From positions 2,356,001 to 2,420,000 of the forward strand of contig NZ_CP069159.1 of NCBI RefSeq assembly GCF_016811995.1: a stretch of 64,000 nucleotides of DNA, in the 5' to 3' direction. The notes below the pieces were generated by a model that was not told where the DNA came from, did not search any database, and saw only the letters and a list, made by a program, of their open reading frames with translations. Both the position numbers and the translations under genes were made by a program. The stretch comes from Citrobacter sp. R56. Its GTDB lineage: Bacteria; Pseudomonadota; Gammaproteobacteria; Enterobacterales; Enterobacteriaceae. Shown here piece by piece: positions 19,314 to 27,234 of this stretch (positions are counted from its first letter, which is position 1; every line of letters starts with the position of its first letter).

Positions 19314-19363
19314 GTGTCACTTTTTTAGCGACTAAAAAACGTGACACTAATCACAAAGTGATT
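19314..19363. promoter_or_regulatory. Large palindrome and a second dyad upstream of sotB
   Basis: GTGTCAC then TTTTTTAG (19314-19328) is mirrored by CTAAAAAA then GTGACAC (19332-19347) with one unpaired base and a 3-base centre. Directly after it AATCAC-AAA-GTGATT (19349-19363) forms another dyad. It lies 67 bases before sotB and 94 bases after ptrR, so it may be an operator pair for sotB or the ptrR terminator. Confidence 0.5.
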
Positions 19364-19430
19364 GTGTTTTCGCCAGAAAACGTTTTAAGATCCTGATCTA
19401 ACCCTTTCGCAATAAGCCCCATTACTTTTT

Positions 19431-20627
19431 ATGTCAACACGCATTGTTTCCCGTAAAGTCGCGTGGCTACGGGTCGTTACGCTTGCTATTGCGGCTTTTA
19501 TCTTCAATACCACCGAGTTTGTCCCCGTCGGCTTACTCTCTGATATTGCGCAAAGCTTTCATATGCAGACGGCACAGGTCGGCATTATGCTGACTATCTA
19601 CGCCTGGGTTGTGGCGCTGATGTCACTTCCCTTTATGCTACTGACAAGCCAGGTGGAACGACGCAAACTGCTGATCTGTTTGTTTGTGCTGTTTATTGCC
19701 AGCCATGTGCTCTCATTTCTGGCGTGGAATTTTACCGTTCTGCTCATCAGCCGTATCGGCATCGCCTTTGCGCACGCCATTTTCTGGTCGATCACCGCCT
19801 CACTCGCCATCCGCCTGGCCCCTGCCGGTAAACGTGCACAGGCATTGAGTCTGATCGCCACCGGAACCGCACTGGCAATGGTGCTCGGGATCCCTATAGG
19901 GCGCATTGTTGGGCAATATTTTGGCTGGCGTACAACTTTCCTGGCTATCGGCATGGGCGCGCTGGTCACGCTCGTGTGTCTGTTCAAGCTCCTGCCCACC
20001 TTGCCCAGCGAGCACTCTGGTTCGCTGAAAAGCCTGCCGTTACTGTTTCGCCGCCCTGCGCTGATGAGTCTTTATCTGTTGACCGTGATTGTGGTGACCG
20101 CCCATTACACGGCGTACAGCTATATCGAGCCGTTTGTGCAAACCGTAGCCGGGCTGAGCGCCAACTTTGCCACCGTGCTGTTGCTTATTCTCGGCGGTGC
20201 CGGGATCGTCGGCAGCGTGGTGTTTGGTAAATTGGGTAATCGGCATGCCTCCTCACTCATTACCTTTGCCATTGTCCTGCTGGTGGGGTGTCTGCTCCTT
20301 CTGCGCTCTGCCGCCGACAGCGAAACACACCTGGCGATGTTGAGCATCTTCTGGGGGATTGCCATCATGGTTATCGGTCTGGGTATGCAGGTGAAAGTGC
20401 TGGCGCTGGCGCCGGATGCCACCGATGTCGCGATGGCCTTGTTCTCCGGCATCTTTAATATCGGGATTGGCGCGGGCGCGCTGGTGGGTAATCAGGTGAG
20501 TTTACACTGGTCGATGTCTGCCATCGGCTATGTCGGTGCCGTTCCGGCGGTTATCGCGTTAATCTGGTCAGTGATAATTTTTCGCCGCTGGCCTGTCTCG
20601 CTGGAGGAGCAGCCACAACCGCAGTGA
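19431..20627 (+). CDS. sotB: Sugar efflux transporter SotB (MFS)
   Basis: 398 residues with 12 predicted membrane segments, starting with [19 protein letters not shown], the signature of the drug:proton DHA1 sugar-efflux group. E. coli SotB (YdeA) exports arabinose and related sugars and is 396 residues long. There is no strong ribosome site; the ATG follows CCCATTACTTTTT, as in other members. It is convergent with marC. Confidence 0.93.
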   Translation: MSTRIVSRKVAWLRVVTLAIAAFIFNTTEFVPVGLLSDIAQSFHMQTAQVGIMLTIYAWVVALMSLPFMLLTSQVERRKLLICLFVLFIASHVLSFLAWNFTVLLISRIGIAFAHAIFWSITASLAIRLAPAGKRAQALSLIATGTALAMVLGIPIGRIVGQYFGWRTTFLAIGMGALVTLVCLFKLLPTLPSEHSGSLKSLPLLFRRPALMSLYLLTVIVVTAHYTAYSYIEPFVQTVAGLSANFATVLLLILGGAGIVGSVVFGKLGNRHASSLITFAIVLLVGCLLLLRSAADSETHLAMLSIFWGIAIMVIGLGMQVKVLALAPDATDVAMALFSGIFNIGIGAGALVGNQVSLHWSMSAIGYVGAVPAVIALIWSVIIFRRWPVSLEEQPQPQ

Positions 20628-20638
20628 GGAACAGATAA

Positions 20639-20662
20639 GGCCCGACGTTTTTGCGCCGGGCC
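20639..20662. terminator. Hairpin between sotB and marC
   Basis: GGCCCG (20639-20644) pairs with CGGGCC (20657-20662) across a 12-base loop. It lies between two convergent genes; there is no long T run, so it may depend on context. Confidence 0.5.
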
Positions 20663-20669
20663 GTAGACG

Positions 20670-21335
20670 TTAATGATAGGTTTTAATAATTTCCAGAATA
20701 CCGTTAATGATAAACTGTACGCCCATACAGACCAGCAGGAAGCCCATCAAACGCGAAATCGCTTCAATTCCCCCTTTGCCGACCAGACGCATAATTGCCC
20801 CGGAACTACGCAGGCTGCCCCACAGAATGAGCCCCACAATCGCAAAGATCAGCGGCGGCGCGACAGCAATAACCCAGCCAGGAAAATCGGAGCCATCACG
20901 CACGGTTGAAGCAGAACTGATGATCATTGCAATCGTACCTGGACCCGCCGTACTTGGCATGGCCAGTGGCACGAACGCAATATTGGCCGACGGTTCGTCT
21001 TCCATCTCTTCGGATTTGCTTTTCGCTTCCGGCGACTCGTGTGCTTTCTGCTGTGGAAAGAGCATTCTGAAACCGATAAAGGCGACAATTAATCCCCCGG
21101 CAATCCGCAGCCCCGGGATCGAAATGCCAAACGTATTCATGACTAACTGACCGGCGTAATACGCCACCATCATAATCGCGAACACATAAATCGACGCCAT
21201 CATCGACTGATGATTACGCTCTGCGCTGTTCATATTCCCGGCAAGTCCGAGGAACAGCGCCACGGTAGTCAGTGGGTTAGCGAGCGGCAGCAGAACAACC
21301 AGACCCAGCCCTATCGCTTTAAACAATTCTATCAT
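20670..21335 (-). CDS. marC: MarC-family inner-membrane protein
   Basis: The start at 21335, preceded by GAGAAGAGATT, gives 221 residues, the E. coli MarC length. It has six membrane segments, with the conserved [15 protein letters not shown] and [20 protein letters not shown] repeats. Despite its name it is not needed for antibiotic resistance and its function is unknown. It is divergent from marRAB across the marO region. Confidence 0.94.
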   Translation of the reverse strand: MIELFKAIGLGLVVLLPLANPLTTVALFLGLAGNMNSAERNHQSMMASIYVFAIMMVAYYAGQLVMNTFGISIPGLRIAGGLIVAFIGFRMLFPQQKAHESPEAKSKSEEMEDEPSANIAFVPLAMPSTAGPGTIAMIISSASTVRDGSDFPGWVIAVAPPLIFAIVGLILWGSLRSSGAIMRLVGKGGIEAISRLMGFLLVCMGVQFIINGILEIIKTYH

Positions 21336-21497
21336 TGGTAATCTCTTCTCCAGTCGCTCTTCAGTTAGCGGCAAGTATAAGTTCAAATGAGCGCTGACCG
21401 CCATTTCAGCGATGTAAGCATTCATTTTCCCATCTCATCTATAAACTGTAATTATCATTAAGTTATTAAAAGCTAAACCATCAGCGTCATGAACCGT

Positions 21498-21515
21498 TTT
21501 AGCAAATCGTGTCAT
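21498..21515. promoter_or_regulatory. marbox of marRAB
   Basis: TTTAGCAAATCGTGTCAT closely matches the E. coli marbox (ATTTAGCAAAACGTGGCAT). MarA, SoxS and Rob bind it to activate marRAB. It lies about 25 bases before MarR site I, the usual arrangement. Confidence 0.85.
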
Positions 21516-21538
21516 CACACTATTCATTCGTTTGACTT

Positions 21539-21560
21539 ATACTTGCCTGGGCAATAGTAT
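21539..21560. promoter_or_regulatory. marO: MarR operator, site I
   Basis: The palindrome contains TTGCCTGGGCAA, identical in its core to the E. coli MarR site I that overlaps the marRAB promoter. Confidence 0.9.
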
Positions 21561-21573
21561 CTGCCGTGACTAA

Positions 21574-21591
21574 CTACTTGCCGGGGCAACC
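21574..21591. promoter_or_regulatory. marO: MarR operator, site II
   Basis: CTACTTGCCGGGGCAACC is the second MarR dimer site and ends three bases before the GTG start of marR, as in E. coli. Confidence 0.9.
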
Positions 21592-21594
21592 ATC

Positions 21595-22029
21595 GTGAAA
21601 AGCACCAGTGACCTTTTCAATGAAATCATTCCACTTGGCCGCTTGATCTACATGGTAAATCAGAAAAAAGATCGTTTGCTAAACGACTATCTGTCACCGC
21701 TGGATATCACCGCCTCGCAGTTTAAGGTGTTGTGTTCCATCCGTTGCGCGGAGTGCATTACCCCGGTTGAACTTAAGAAAGTGCTGTCTGTTGATCTCGG
21801 CGCATTGACGCGCATGCTTGACCGCCTGGTCTGTAAAGGCTGGATCGAAAGACTGCCAAATCCCAACGATAAACGCGGCGTGCTGGTGAAACTCACCGAA
21901 CACGGCGCGACAATTTGTGAGCAATGTCATCAATTAGTAGGACAAGACCTGCACCAGGAACTAACAAAAAACTTAACGGCGGATGAAGTGGCAACACTTG
22001 AGTATTTACTCAAGAAAATCCTGCCGTAA
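21595..22029 (+). CDS. marR: Multiple antibiotic resistance repressor MarR
   Basis: 144 residues from a GTG start, matching E. coli. The winged helix is seen in LSVDLGALTRMLDRLVCKGWIERLPNPNDKRGVLVKLTEHG (about residues 63-103). It represses marRAB by binding both operators and is released by salicylate, copper-oxidised cysteine and phenolic compounds. No disrupting change is visible. Confidence 0.96.
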   Translation: MKSTSDLFNEIIPLGRLIYMVNQKKDRLLNDYLSPLDITASQFKVLCSIRCAECITPVELKKVLSVDLGALTRMLDRLVCKGWIERLPNPNDKRGVLVKLTEHGATICEQCHQLVGQDLHQELTKNLTADEVATLEYLLKKILP

Positions 22030-22041
22030 ACAGAAAGAGGT

Positions 22042-22428
22042 ATGACGATGTCCAGACGCAACACTGACGCTATCACTATTCATAGCATTTTGGACTGGAT
22101 CGAAGATAACCTGGAATCGCCGCTCTCACTGGAAAAGGTGTCAGAGCGTTCAGGTTACTCCAAATGGCACCTGCAACGGATGTTTAAAAAAGAAACTGGC
22201 CATTCATTAGGTCAATACATCCGCAGCCGCAAAATGACCGAGATAGCCCAGAAATTAAAAGAAAGTAACGAGCCAATTTTGTACCTGGCTGAGCGTTACG
22301 GCTTTGAGTCGCAGCAAACGCTGACCCGGACGTTCAAAAACTACTTTGATGTGCCGCCGCATAAGTTCCGCATCACCAATATGCACGGCGAATCCCGGTA
22401 TTTGCTGCCACTCAATCAGTGTCATTGA
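22042..22428 (+). CDS. marA: AraC-type activator MarA
   Basis: 128 residues with both helix-turn-helix units ([20 protein letters not shown] and [24 protein letters not shown]). It is nearly identical to E. coli MarA until the last twenty residues. It activates acrAB, tolC, micF and other marbox genes. It is 12 bases after marR. A second ATG two codons later is the E. coli alternative start. Confidence 0.96.
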   Translation: MTMSRRNTDAITIHSILDWIEDNLESPLSLEKVSERSGYSKWHLQRMFKKETGHSLGQYIRSRKMTEIAQKLKESNEPILYLAERYGFESQQTLTRTFKNYFDVPPHKFRITNMHGESRYLLPLNQCH

Positions 22429-22461
22429 TAATCGCCTGTTAACGACGTAATCGAGGAAATC

Positions 22462-22680
22462 ATGAAATTTTTGTCTTCTGCAATGCTGGCTCTGTTGCTT
22501 GTGGTCTCCGGCCAGAGTGTTGCGGAACAAACTGCCCAGCCCACAACACAGACGAATCGCGATGTGATGATCATACCCACTGCGCACGATCAATCCCCTT
22601 TCGATTTCAATCATATGGGGGCTGGCAGCGATAAGTCCGACGAGTTAGGCGTACCCTATTACAATCGGTATGACCTCTAA
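22462..22680 (+). CDS. marB: Periplasmic MarB
   Basis: 72 residues with a signal peptide (MKFLSSAMLALLLVVSGQSVA) and the conserved DVMIIPTAHDQSPFDFNHMGAGSDKSDELGVPYYN segment. In E. coli MarB lowers marRAB expression by an unclear mechanism. It is the last gene of the operon, closed by a terminator. Confidence 0.92.
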   Translation: MKFLSSAMLALLLVVSGQSVAEQTAQPTTQTNRDVMIIPTAHDQSPFDFNHMGAGSDKSDELGVPYYNRYDL

Positions 22681-22688
22681 TTCGTTTT

Positions 22689-22713
22689 GCCCCGTCACTG
22701 CGGGGCTTTTTTT
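22689..22713 (+). terminator. marRAB terminator
   Basis: GCCCCG (22689-22694) pairs with CGGGGC (22701-22706) followed by seven T residues. The T run overlaps the end of the convergent eamA. Confidence 0.9.
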
Positions 22714-23611
22714 ACCCTCTCGCCGGTGCCGGTTTGCGTAAACGAAAACCGAACACATTGATATACAGCCCCGCCATAATCAGCACCGCGCCCAATAATT
22801 GCAGCCCGGTTAACGTTTCATCCAACAGCACGGCTGCACTGGCCAAGCCGACAACCGGAACCAACAGGGATAACGGTGCCACGCGCCAGGTTTCATAACG
22901 CCCCAACAGCGTGCCCCAAATCCCGTACCCGACAATGGTGGCAACAAAGGCAAGGTAGACCAGCGATAACACCGTCGTGGTATCAAGGCTGTCCAGGCTT
23001 TGCATCATGCGCTCGGAGCCATCCAGAAACAGCGAGGCGAGGAAAAACGGAATAATCGGGATCAACGCGCTCCAGACCACCAGCGACATGACGGCCGGGC
23101 GCTGCGCATGCTGCATGATCTTTTTATTAAAGATATTCCCGCACGCCCAACTGAGCGCAGCGGCCAGGGTGAGCATAAACCCGGTCATCGCCACATGTTG
23201 CCCGTTGAGGCTGGCTTCAATCAGCACCAGCACGCCAAAAATCGCCAGCGCAATACCTGCCACCTGTTTGCCCTGCAAACGCTCGCCAAACGCAAACGCC
23301 CCCAGAACAATGGTGAAAAAGGCCTGTGCCTGTAATACCAGCGACGCCAGTCCGGCGGGCATGCCGAAGTTGATGGCGCAAAACAGAAAAGCAAACTGCC
23401 CAAAGCTTATCGTCAGACCGTAGCCCAGCAGAAGCTTAAGCGGGACTTTGGGGCGGGCAACAAAGAAAATCGCCGGGAACGCCACCAGCAGGAAGCGTAA
23501 TCCCGCCAGCATCAGTGGCGGCATATTGTGCAATCCCACTTTGATGACGACAAAATTCAGCCCCCACACTACCACGACTAATAATGCCAACAGCCCGTCT
23601 TTACGTGACAT
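22712..23611 (-). CDS. eamA: Cysteine/O-acetylserine exporter EamA
   Basis: The start at 23611 (MSRKDGLLALLVVVVWGLNF) gives 299 residues, the E. coli YdeD length. Ten membrane segments in two EamA repeats are visible, with the second repeat ending in LLGAVLIMAGLYINVFG. It exports cysteine-pathway metabolites. An upstream in-frame ATG at 23722 would add 37 non-homologous residues and is rejected. Confidence 0.93.
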   Translation of the reverse strand: MSRKDGLLALLVVVVWGLNFVVIKVGLHNMPPLMLAGLRFLLVAFPAIFFVARPKVPLKLLLGYGLTISFGQFAFLFCAINFGMPAGLASLVLQAQAFFTIVLGAFAFGERLQGKQVAGIALAIFGVLVLIEASLNGQHVAMTGFMLTLAAALSWACGNIFNKKIMQHAQRPAVMSLVVWSALIPIIPFFLASLFLDGSERMMQSLDSLDTTTVLSLVYLAFVATIVGYGIWGTLLGRYETWRVAPLSLLVPVVGLASAAVLLDETLTGLQLLGAVLIMAGLYINVFGFRLRKPAPARG

Positions 23612-23809
23612 CCCCTGACCTCTGCAATTATTAAATTTTTGTAAACAAGTTAACTTAGCGGAAATCGTTGTCCTGCAACAGATCATTAATTCAGGTAGGC
23701 CGTGCAAGGCACTTTCGGACAACTTATTAGGTATACATCACAATTTTGCCGTGCTATTCCTTCCTGATAGTTAAAAAAAACAAAACAACACGCATTGTCG
23801 GGCAGGAAA

Positions 23810-24997
23810 ATGAACACCACTCTGAGACGGTCAACCCTTGCATTACTCGCCTCATCGCTATTGCTGACCATTGGTCGTGGCGCCACGCTACCGTTCATGA
23901 CCATTTATCTGAATCGCCAGTATGCGCTGAGTGTCGACCTGATTGGCTATGCCATGACGGTGGCGCTGACCATCGGCGTGATCTTCAGTCTTGGTTTCGG
24001 CATTCTGGCGGATAAATTCGATAAAAAACGCTACATGCTGGTGGCGATTTGCGCGTTTGCCTTCGGGTTTATCGCGATCCCGCTGGTGCATAGCGTCACC
24101 CTGGTGGTACTGCTGTTTGCGCTGATCAACTGCGCCTATTCCGTTTTTGCCACCGTACTGAAAGCCTGGTTTGCCGATAACCTCTCTGCTACCGCGAAAA
24201 CGAAAATTTTTTCGCTCAACTATACCGTGCTCAACATCGGCTGGACCGTTGGGCCGCCGGTCGGCACCCTGCTGGTGATGCAAAGCATTAACCTGCCTTT
24301 CTGGCTGGCGGCCGTCTGTTCGGCCTTCCCGTTGGTGTTTATTCAGACATGGGTAACCCGGTCAATGCCCCCTGTCGATAGCATGAACACCGCAGTATGG
24401 TCGCCGTCGGTGCTGCTGCGCGACAAAGCATTGCTCTGGTTTACCCTCTCCGCGTTTCTCGCGTCGTTCGTGGGCGGCGCGTTCTCATCCTGTATCTCCC
24501 AGTATGTGATGGTCGTCGCTGACGGTGATTTTGCCGAGAAAGTTGTCGCCGTTGTTTTACCGGTGAACGCCGCCATGGTGGTCAGCCTGCAATATGCCCT
24601 CGGGCGCAGGCTCAGTGCCGCGAATATCCGCCCGCTGATGGCAGCAGGCACTCTGTGCTTCATTATTGGGCTGGTGGGTTTTATGTTCTCCGGAAACAAC
24701 CTGATCCTGTGGGGCGTTTCTGCCGCCGTCTTTACCCTCGGTGAAGTGATCTACGCGCCGGGGGAATATATGTTGATCGACAATATTGCCCCAGCAGGAA
24801 TGAAAGCGAGCTACTTTTCTGCACAGTCGCTTGGCTGGCTGGGCGCGGCCTTTAACCCGTTAGCCAGCGGCATCATTTTAACCACGCTTCCTGCCTGGTC
24901 GCTGTTTGCGGTACTGATTGTCGCCATTGCTCTGGCATGGGTGATGATGCTCAAAGGCATGCGCGTTAAACCCTGGCAGCAGCCAGCAACCTGTTAA
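23810..24997 (+). CDS. ydeE: MFS transporter YdeE (dipeptide/drug exporter)
   Basis: The start at 23810 with a GGCAGGA ribosome site gives 395 residues, as in E. coli. It has 12 membrane segments and the MFS motif GFGILADKFDKKRYM between helices 2 and 3. YdeE has been linked to dipeptide export. It is divergent from eamA. A weak hairpin (CCGTGCA/TGCACGG, 25009-25033) follows. Confidence 0.92.
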   Translation: MNTTLRRSTLALLASSLLLTIGRGATLPFMTIYLNRQYALSVDLIGYAMTVALTIGVIFSLGFGILADKFDKKRYMLVAICAFAFGFIAIPLVHSVTLVVLLFALINCAYSVFATVLKAWFADNLSATAKTKIFSLNYTVLNIGWTVGPPVGTLLVMQSINLPFWLAAVCSAFPLVFIQTWVTRSMPPVDSMNTAVWSPSVLLRDKALLWFTLSAFLASFVGGAFSSCISQYVMVVADGDFAEKVVAVVLPVNAAMVVSLQYALGRRLSAANIRPLMAAGTLCFIIGLVGFMFSGNNLILWGVSAAVFTLGEVIYAPGEYMLIDNIAPAGMKASYFSAQSLGWLGAAFNPLASGIILTTLPAWSLFAVLIVAIALAWVMMLKGMRVKPWQQPATC

Positions 24998-25186
24998 ATC
25001 ATCAACCACCGTGCAGGCGTCGTGCTTGCACGGTCATGTCGCCATCATTCCTGATAAAGAATGCCTGATTAATACCCACCTTAATTCTCCCAGCATCGCC
25101 ATTTTGGTTACTCTTTTTCATATTTCGCGCCATCGTACAGTCAAAAAATTTACGCTGAATTTGAAATAATCACCTAATTCATCTTT

Positions 25187-25203
25187 TGTTTAGGTTCATG
25201 CTG
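25187..25203 (+). promoter_or_regulatory. Candidate PhoP box of mgtS
   Basis: TGTTTAGGTTCATGCTG has the first PhoP half-site intact (TGTTTA) and a weak second half at the standard spacing. A -10-like TAATGT (25211-25216) follows. In E. coli mgtS is PhoP-activated under low magnesium. Confidence 0.55.
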
Positions 25204-25270
25204 ATAAGATTAATGTCAACGAGATGCAATAAAGGTAGACGAGGAAACACACCAAAACAGGAGACATCAT

Positions 25271-25366
25271 ATGCTGGGTAATATGAACGTTTTTATGGCG
25301 GTACTGGGAATTATTTTATTTTCTGGTTTTCTGGCCGCGTACTTTAGCCACAAATGGGATGACTAA
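25271..25366 (+). CDS. mgtS: Small membrane protein MgtS (YneM)
   Basis: A 31-residue protein starting MLGNMNVFMAVLGIIL and ending SHKWDD, practically the E. coli MgtS sequence with one membrane helix. MgtS stabilises the magnesium importer MgtA under low magnesium and affects PitA. An ORF begins at the overlapping TAATG but runs through the terminator and is not supported. Confidence 0.95.
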   Translation: MLGNMNVFMAVLGIILFSGFLAAYFSHKWDD

Positions 25367-25391
25367 TGAACGGAGATAACGCTGCGCCGAT

Positions 25392-25432
25392 ATGGCCCCT
25401 TGTTGCATCACAGCACAAGGGGCCATTTTTTT
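25392..25432 (+). terminator. mgtS terminator
   Basis: A 12-bp perfect stem, ATGGCCCCTTGT (25392-25403) and ACAAGGGGCCAT (25415-25426), is followed by seven T residues. Confidence 0.92.
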
Positions 25433-25447
25433 ACCTGGATAACGGGC

Positions 25448-25546
25448 AAAAAAAACCGCCGGATAAACCAGCGGTCAATGCTTGCATGGATAGATTTGTA
25501 TTTTGCTTTGTACGTTATCTGGCAATTCCCTGCGAAGACAACGGAT
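25448..25546 (-). ncRNA. mgrR: Small RNA MgrR
   Basis: On the minus strand a terminator stem (ACCGC 25455-25459 with GCGGT 25471-25475, then eight T residues) ends at 25448. A PhoP-type box (25572-25588) and GATAAGGT -10 place the start near 25546. That gives about 99 nt, like the E. coli MgrR located between mgtS and dgcZ. MgrR is an Hfq-dependent RNA that lowers eptB mRNA and so changes lipopolysaccharide modification. Identification is by position, size and regulatory layout. Confidence 0.7.
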
Positions 25547-25571
25547 CGCATACACCTTATCACTGACAATC

Positions 25572-25588
25572 TCAATGAAGGTTAAACA
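25572..25588 (-). promoter_or_regulatory. Candidate PhoP box of mgrR
   Basis: Read on the minus strand it is TGTTTAACCTTCATTGA: the first half-site is exact and the second half is weak, 11 bases before the -10. The mgtS box is degenerate in the same way. Confidence 0.5.
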
Positions 25589-25601
25589 ATACGGAACTAA
25601 G

Positions 25602-26540
25602 TCAGCCAACAGCCTGTTTTGTAAATGCCGGATAAACGGGTTCGCGACGGATAATCCGGGTAATTTTTTGCTGCTCATCCATAAACATGCAGCGATTTCT
25701 GCCCGTCTGTTTACCCTCATACATGGCCCGGTCCGAGCGCCCCAGCACCACATCCAGAGGTTCCCCAGGTTGCGCCCGGGTTACCCCTCCAGTCACAGTG
25801 ATGTTAATCTCACCACCGGGGTAGTGAATGCTGTTTTCGGCGATTAAGTGGCAGATACGCATTCCGGCCTGACACGCCATGTCGTCGGTCTGTGCTCTGA
25901 TGATGATAATGAATTCTTCACCACCGTAGCGGTACGCCGTTTCGTCATGCCTGGTCCACGCCGCGAGATTCGCCGCCAGTGTCCGTAACACCACATCGCC
26001 AACCAGATGACCATAAGTGTCATTAACGGACTTGAAGCGATCGATATCCAATAAAAACAGATATAAATGAGAGGGGCTAGCATCAATAAGCTGGCGGTCA
26101 AAAGACTCATCCAGAACACGTCGCCCCGGTAATCCCGTCAATATATCCATATTGCTCCGGATATTAAGCAGGTATATTTTGTAGTCTGTCACTGCGGCAG
26201 TAAACGCTAACAATGCGTCCTGAAATTGCTCAAAATGTTCTGGCAGCCATCTTTTTTCGACAATCGCCAATAGCAAAACACGGCCACTGGCATGCATTTT
26301 GGTATGTGCTGCATTTATCTGATAGAGATATCCCGTCTCATCGGTGTCACGTGCTGGATGATTATTCAACCATTTCCCAAACTCGCACAAACAATGTGAG
26401 TCAACATGCGTAATTTCTGGCTGAGTTATATCAGATGAAGCCACGCAGCGAAACATTTTGACCAGCCACTTATAGTGGGCATCAATAGATTGATTCAGAC
26501 TCAGTAAAATTACATCTATTTCGGCGGTTTTTCTAATCAT
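25602..26540 (-). CDS. dgcZ: Zinc-sensing diguanylate cyclase DgcZ (YdeH)
   Basis: The start at 26540 (GGGAGGAACG upstream) gives 312 residues. The N-terminal CZB domain keeps the zinc ligands: His in DAHYKWLVKMF, Cys in CLCEFGKWL and two His in HTKMHASGR. The GGDEF domain is intact (RYGGEEFIII, about residue 208). Zinc inhibits the enzyme, so it links zinc to cyclic di-GMP and poly-GlcNAc production. It has about 15 more C-terminal residues than the E. coli protein. Confidence 0.93.
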   Translation of the reverse strand: MIRKTAEIDVILLSLNQSIDAHYKWLVKMFRCVASSDITQPEITHVDSHCLCEFGKWLNNHPARDTDETGYLYQINAAHTKMHASGRVLLLAIVEKRWLPEHFEQFQDALLAFTAAVTDYKIYLLNIRSNMDILTGLPGRRVLDESFDRQLIDASPSHLYLFLLDIDRFKSVNDTYGHLVGDVVLRTLAANLAAWTRHDETAYRYGGEEFIIIIRAQTDDMACQAGMRICHLIAENSIHYPGGEINITVTGGVTRAQPGEPLDVVLGRSDRAMYEGKQTGRNRCMFMDEQQKITRIIRREPVYPAFTKQAVG

Positions 26541-26823
26541 CGTTCCTCCCCACTCATACATCCCTGATGTTATAGAGTCTAGCGATAGAAAAGCATATTT
26601 TTGTCAATTTAATCATAGAAACCCAACCATAGAATGAGATCATTCACAACACTATGATTTTAAACAAAAGCTAAACAAAAAAAGTAGATAATCCTAAACC
26701 AGTAATAAAAATTCCAGGTAATATCCACCATCGTTCTGGTTACTTGCGCGACAGTCCGAATTAACGAGGAGGTATATAGCAAAATGAATAGTTCAATTTT
26801 CGCGCAAAGCATTCACTATTCAA
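26541..26823. other. AT-rich intergenic region upstream of dgcZ
   Basis: About 280 bases separate dgcZ from the dcp fragment. Apart from the dgcZ promoter region, the only notable item is the short ORF at 26784 with a strong ribosome site. No RNA gene was recognised. Confidence 0.4.
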
Positions 26824-26858
26824 TTACTCGATATTTGCAAAATTCATATCAACAATAA
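26784..26858 (+). CDS. Possible 24-residue small protein
   Basis: A 24-codon frame starting MNSSIFAQS has a near-consensus Shine-Dalgarno sequence (GAGGAGG, 11 bases before the ATG). It has no membrane helix and no relative that I recognise. It runs into the 3' side of the dcp fragment. It could be the start of a gene cut off by the island or a chance ORF. Confidence 0.3.
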   Translation: MNSSIFAQSIHYSITRYLQNSYQQ

Positions 26859-27168
26859 TATGTTTGTGGAACCACCAGGATTCATGATCGGGTATTACCC
26901 CGATCATGCAGAATAAGAACGACTGACTTAACCCGCGATGAAGCAGCATCGAATCAATTCGCGGTTCCTGCCCTCGCCACGCCGAATAGAGCTGTTCCAA
27001 ATCCGTACTGTTGCCGCGAGACAAAATCACTTCCCGAAAACGCTGGCCATTTTCACGCGTTAATCCGCCATGCTCGACAAACCACTGATAGCCATCATCT
27101 GCCAGCATTTGCGTCCAGAGATAGGCGTAATACCCTGCCGCATAACCGCCGCCAAAAATATGGGCGAA
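26824..27168 (-). pseudogene. Extra 3' fragment of dcp
   Basis: About 78 codons match the C-terminus of Dcp, from AHIFGGGYAAGYYAYLWTQM to the SRGNSTDLEQLY and MLLHRGL segments. After that the frame adds about 38 unrelated residues before a stop. At 27168 the similarity ends abruptly and the frame is fused to unrelated upstream codons. The complete dcp lies 5.5 kb away. The first 128 bases are nearly identical to it, while the remaining 3' part has diverged clearly. Confidence 0.88.
27041..27168 (-). repeat. Direct repeat of dcp sequence, left copy
   Basis: These 128 bases equal 32508-32635 except for one substitution (G versus C near 27119). Both copies have the same orientation and bracket the 5.4-kb island. 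Outside the left edge similarity falls to roughly 70 percent; at the right edge it stops. Confidence 0.93.
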
Positions 27169-27234
27169 GCTCCGAAGGCCGCGCGAGAATGGATGCGGCA
27201 GGATAAATACGTCAGCTTGAGTCACGTCTGTCGT

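Noticed and set aside
20639..20662. REP/BIME element between sotB and marC
   Set aside because: The stem is short and lacks the conserved REP sequence, so it was listed only as a possible terminator.
25366..25566. ORF starting in the TAATG overlap with the mgtS stop
   Set aside because: It reads through the mgtS terminator stem and then antisense through MgrR, with no protein-like features beyond the first codons.
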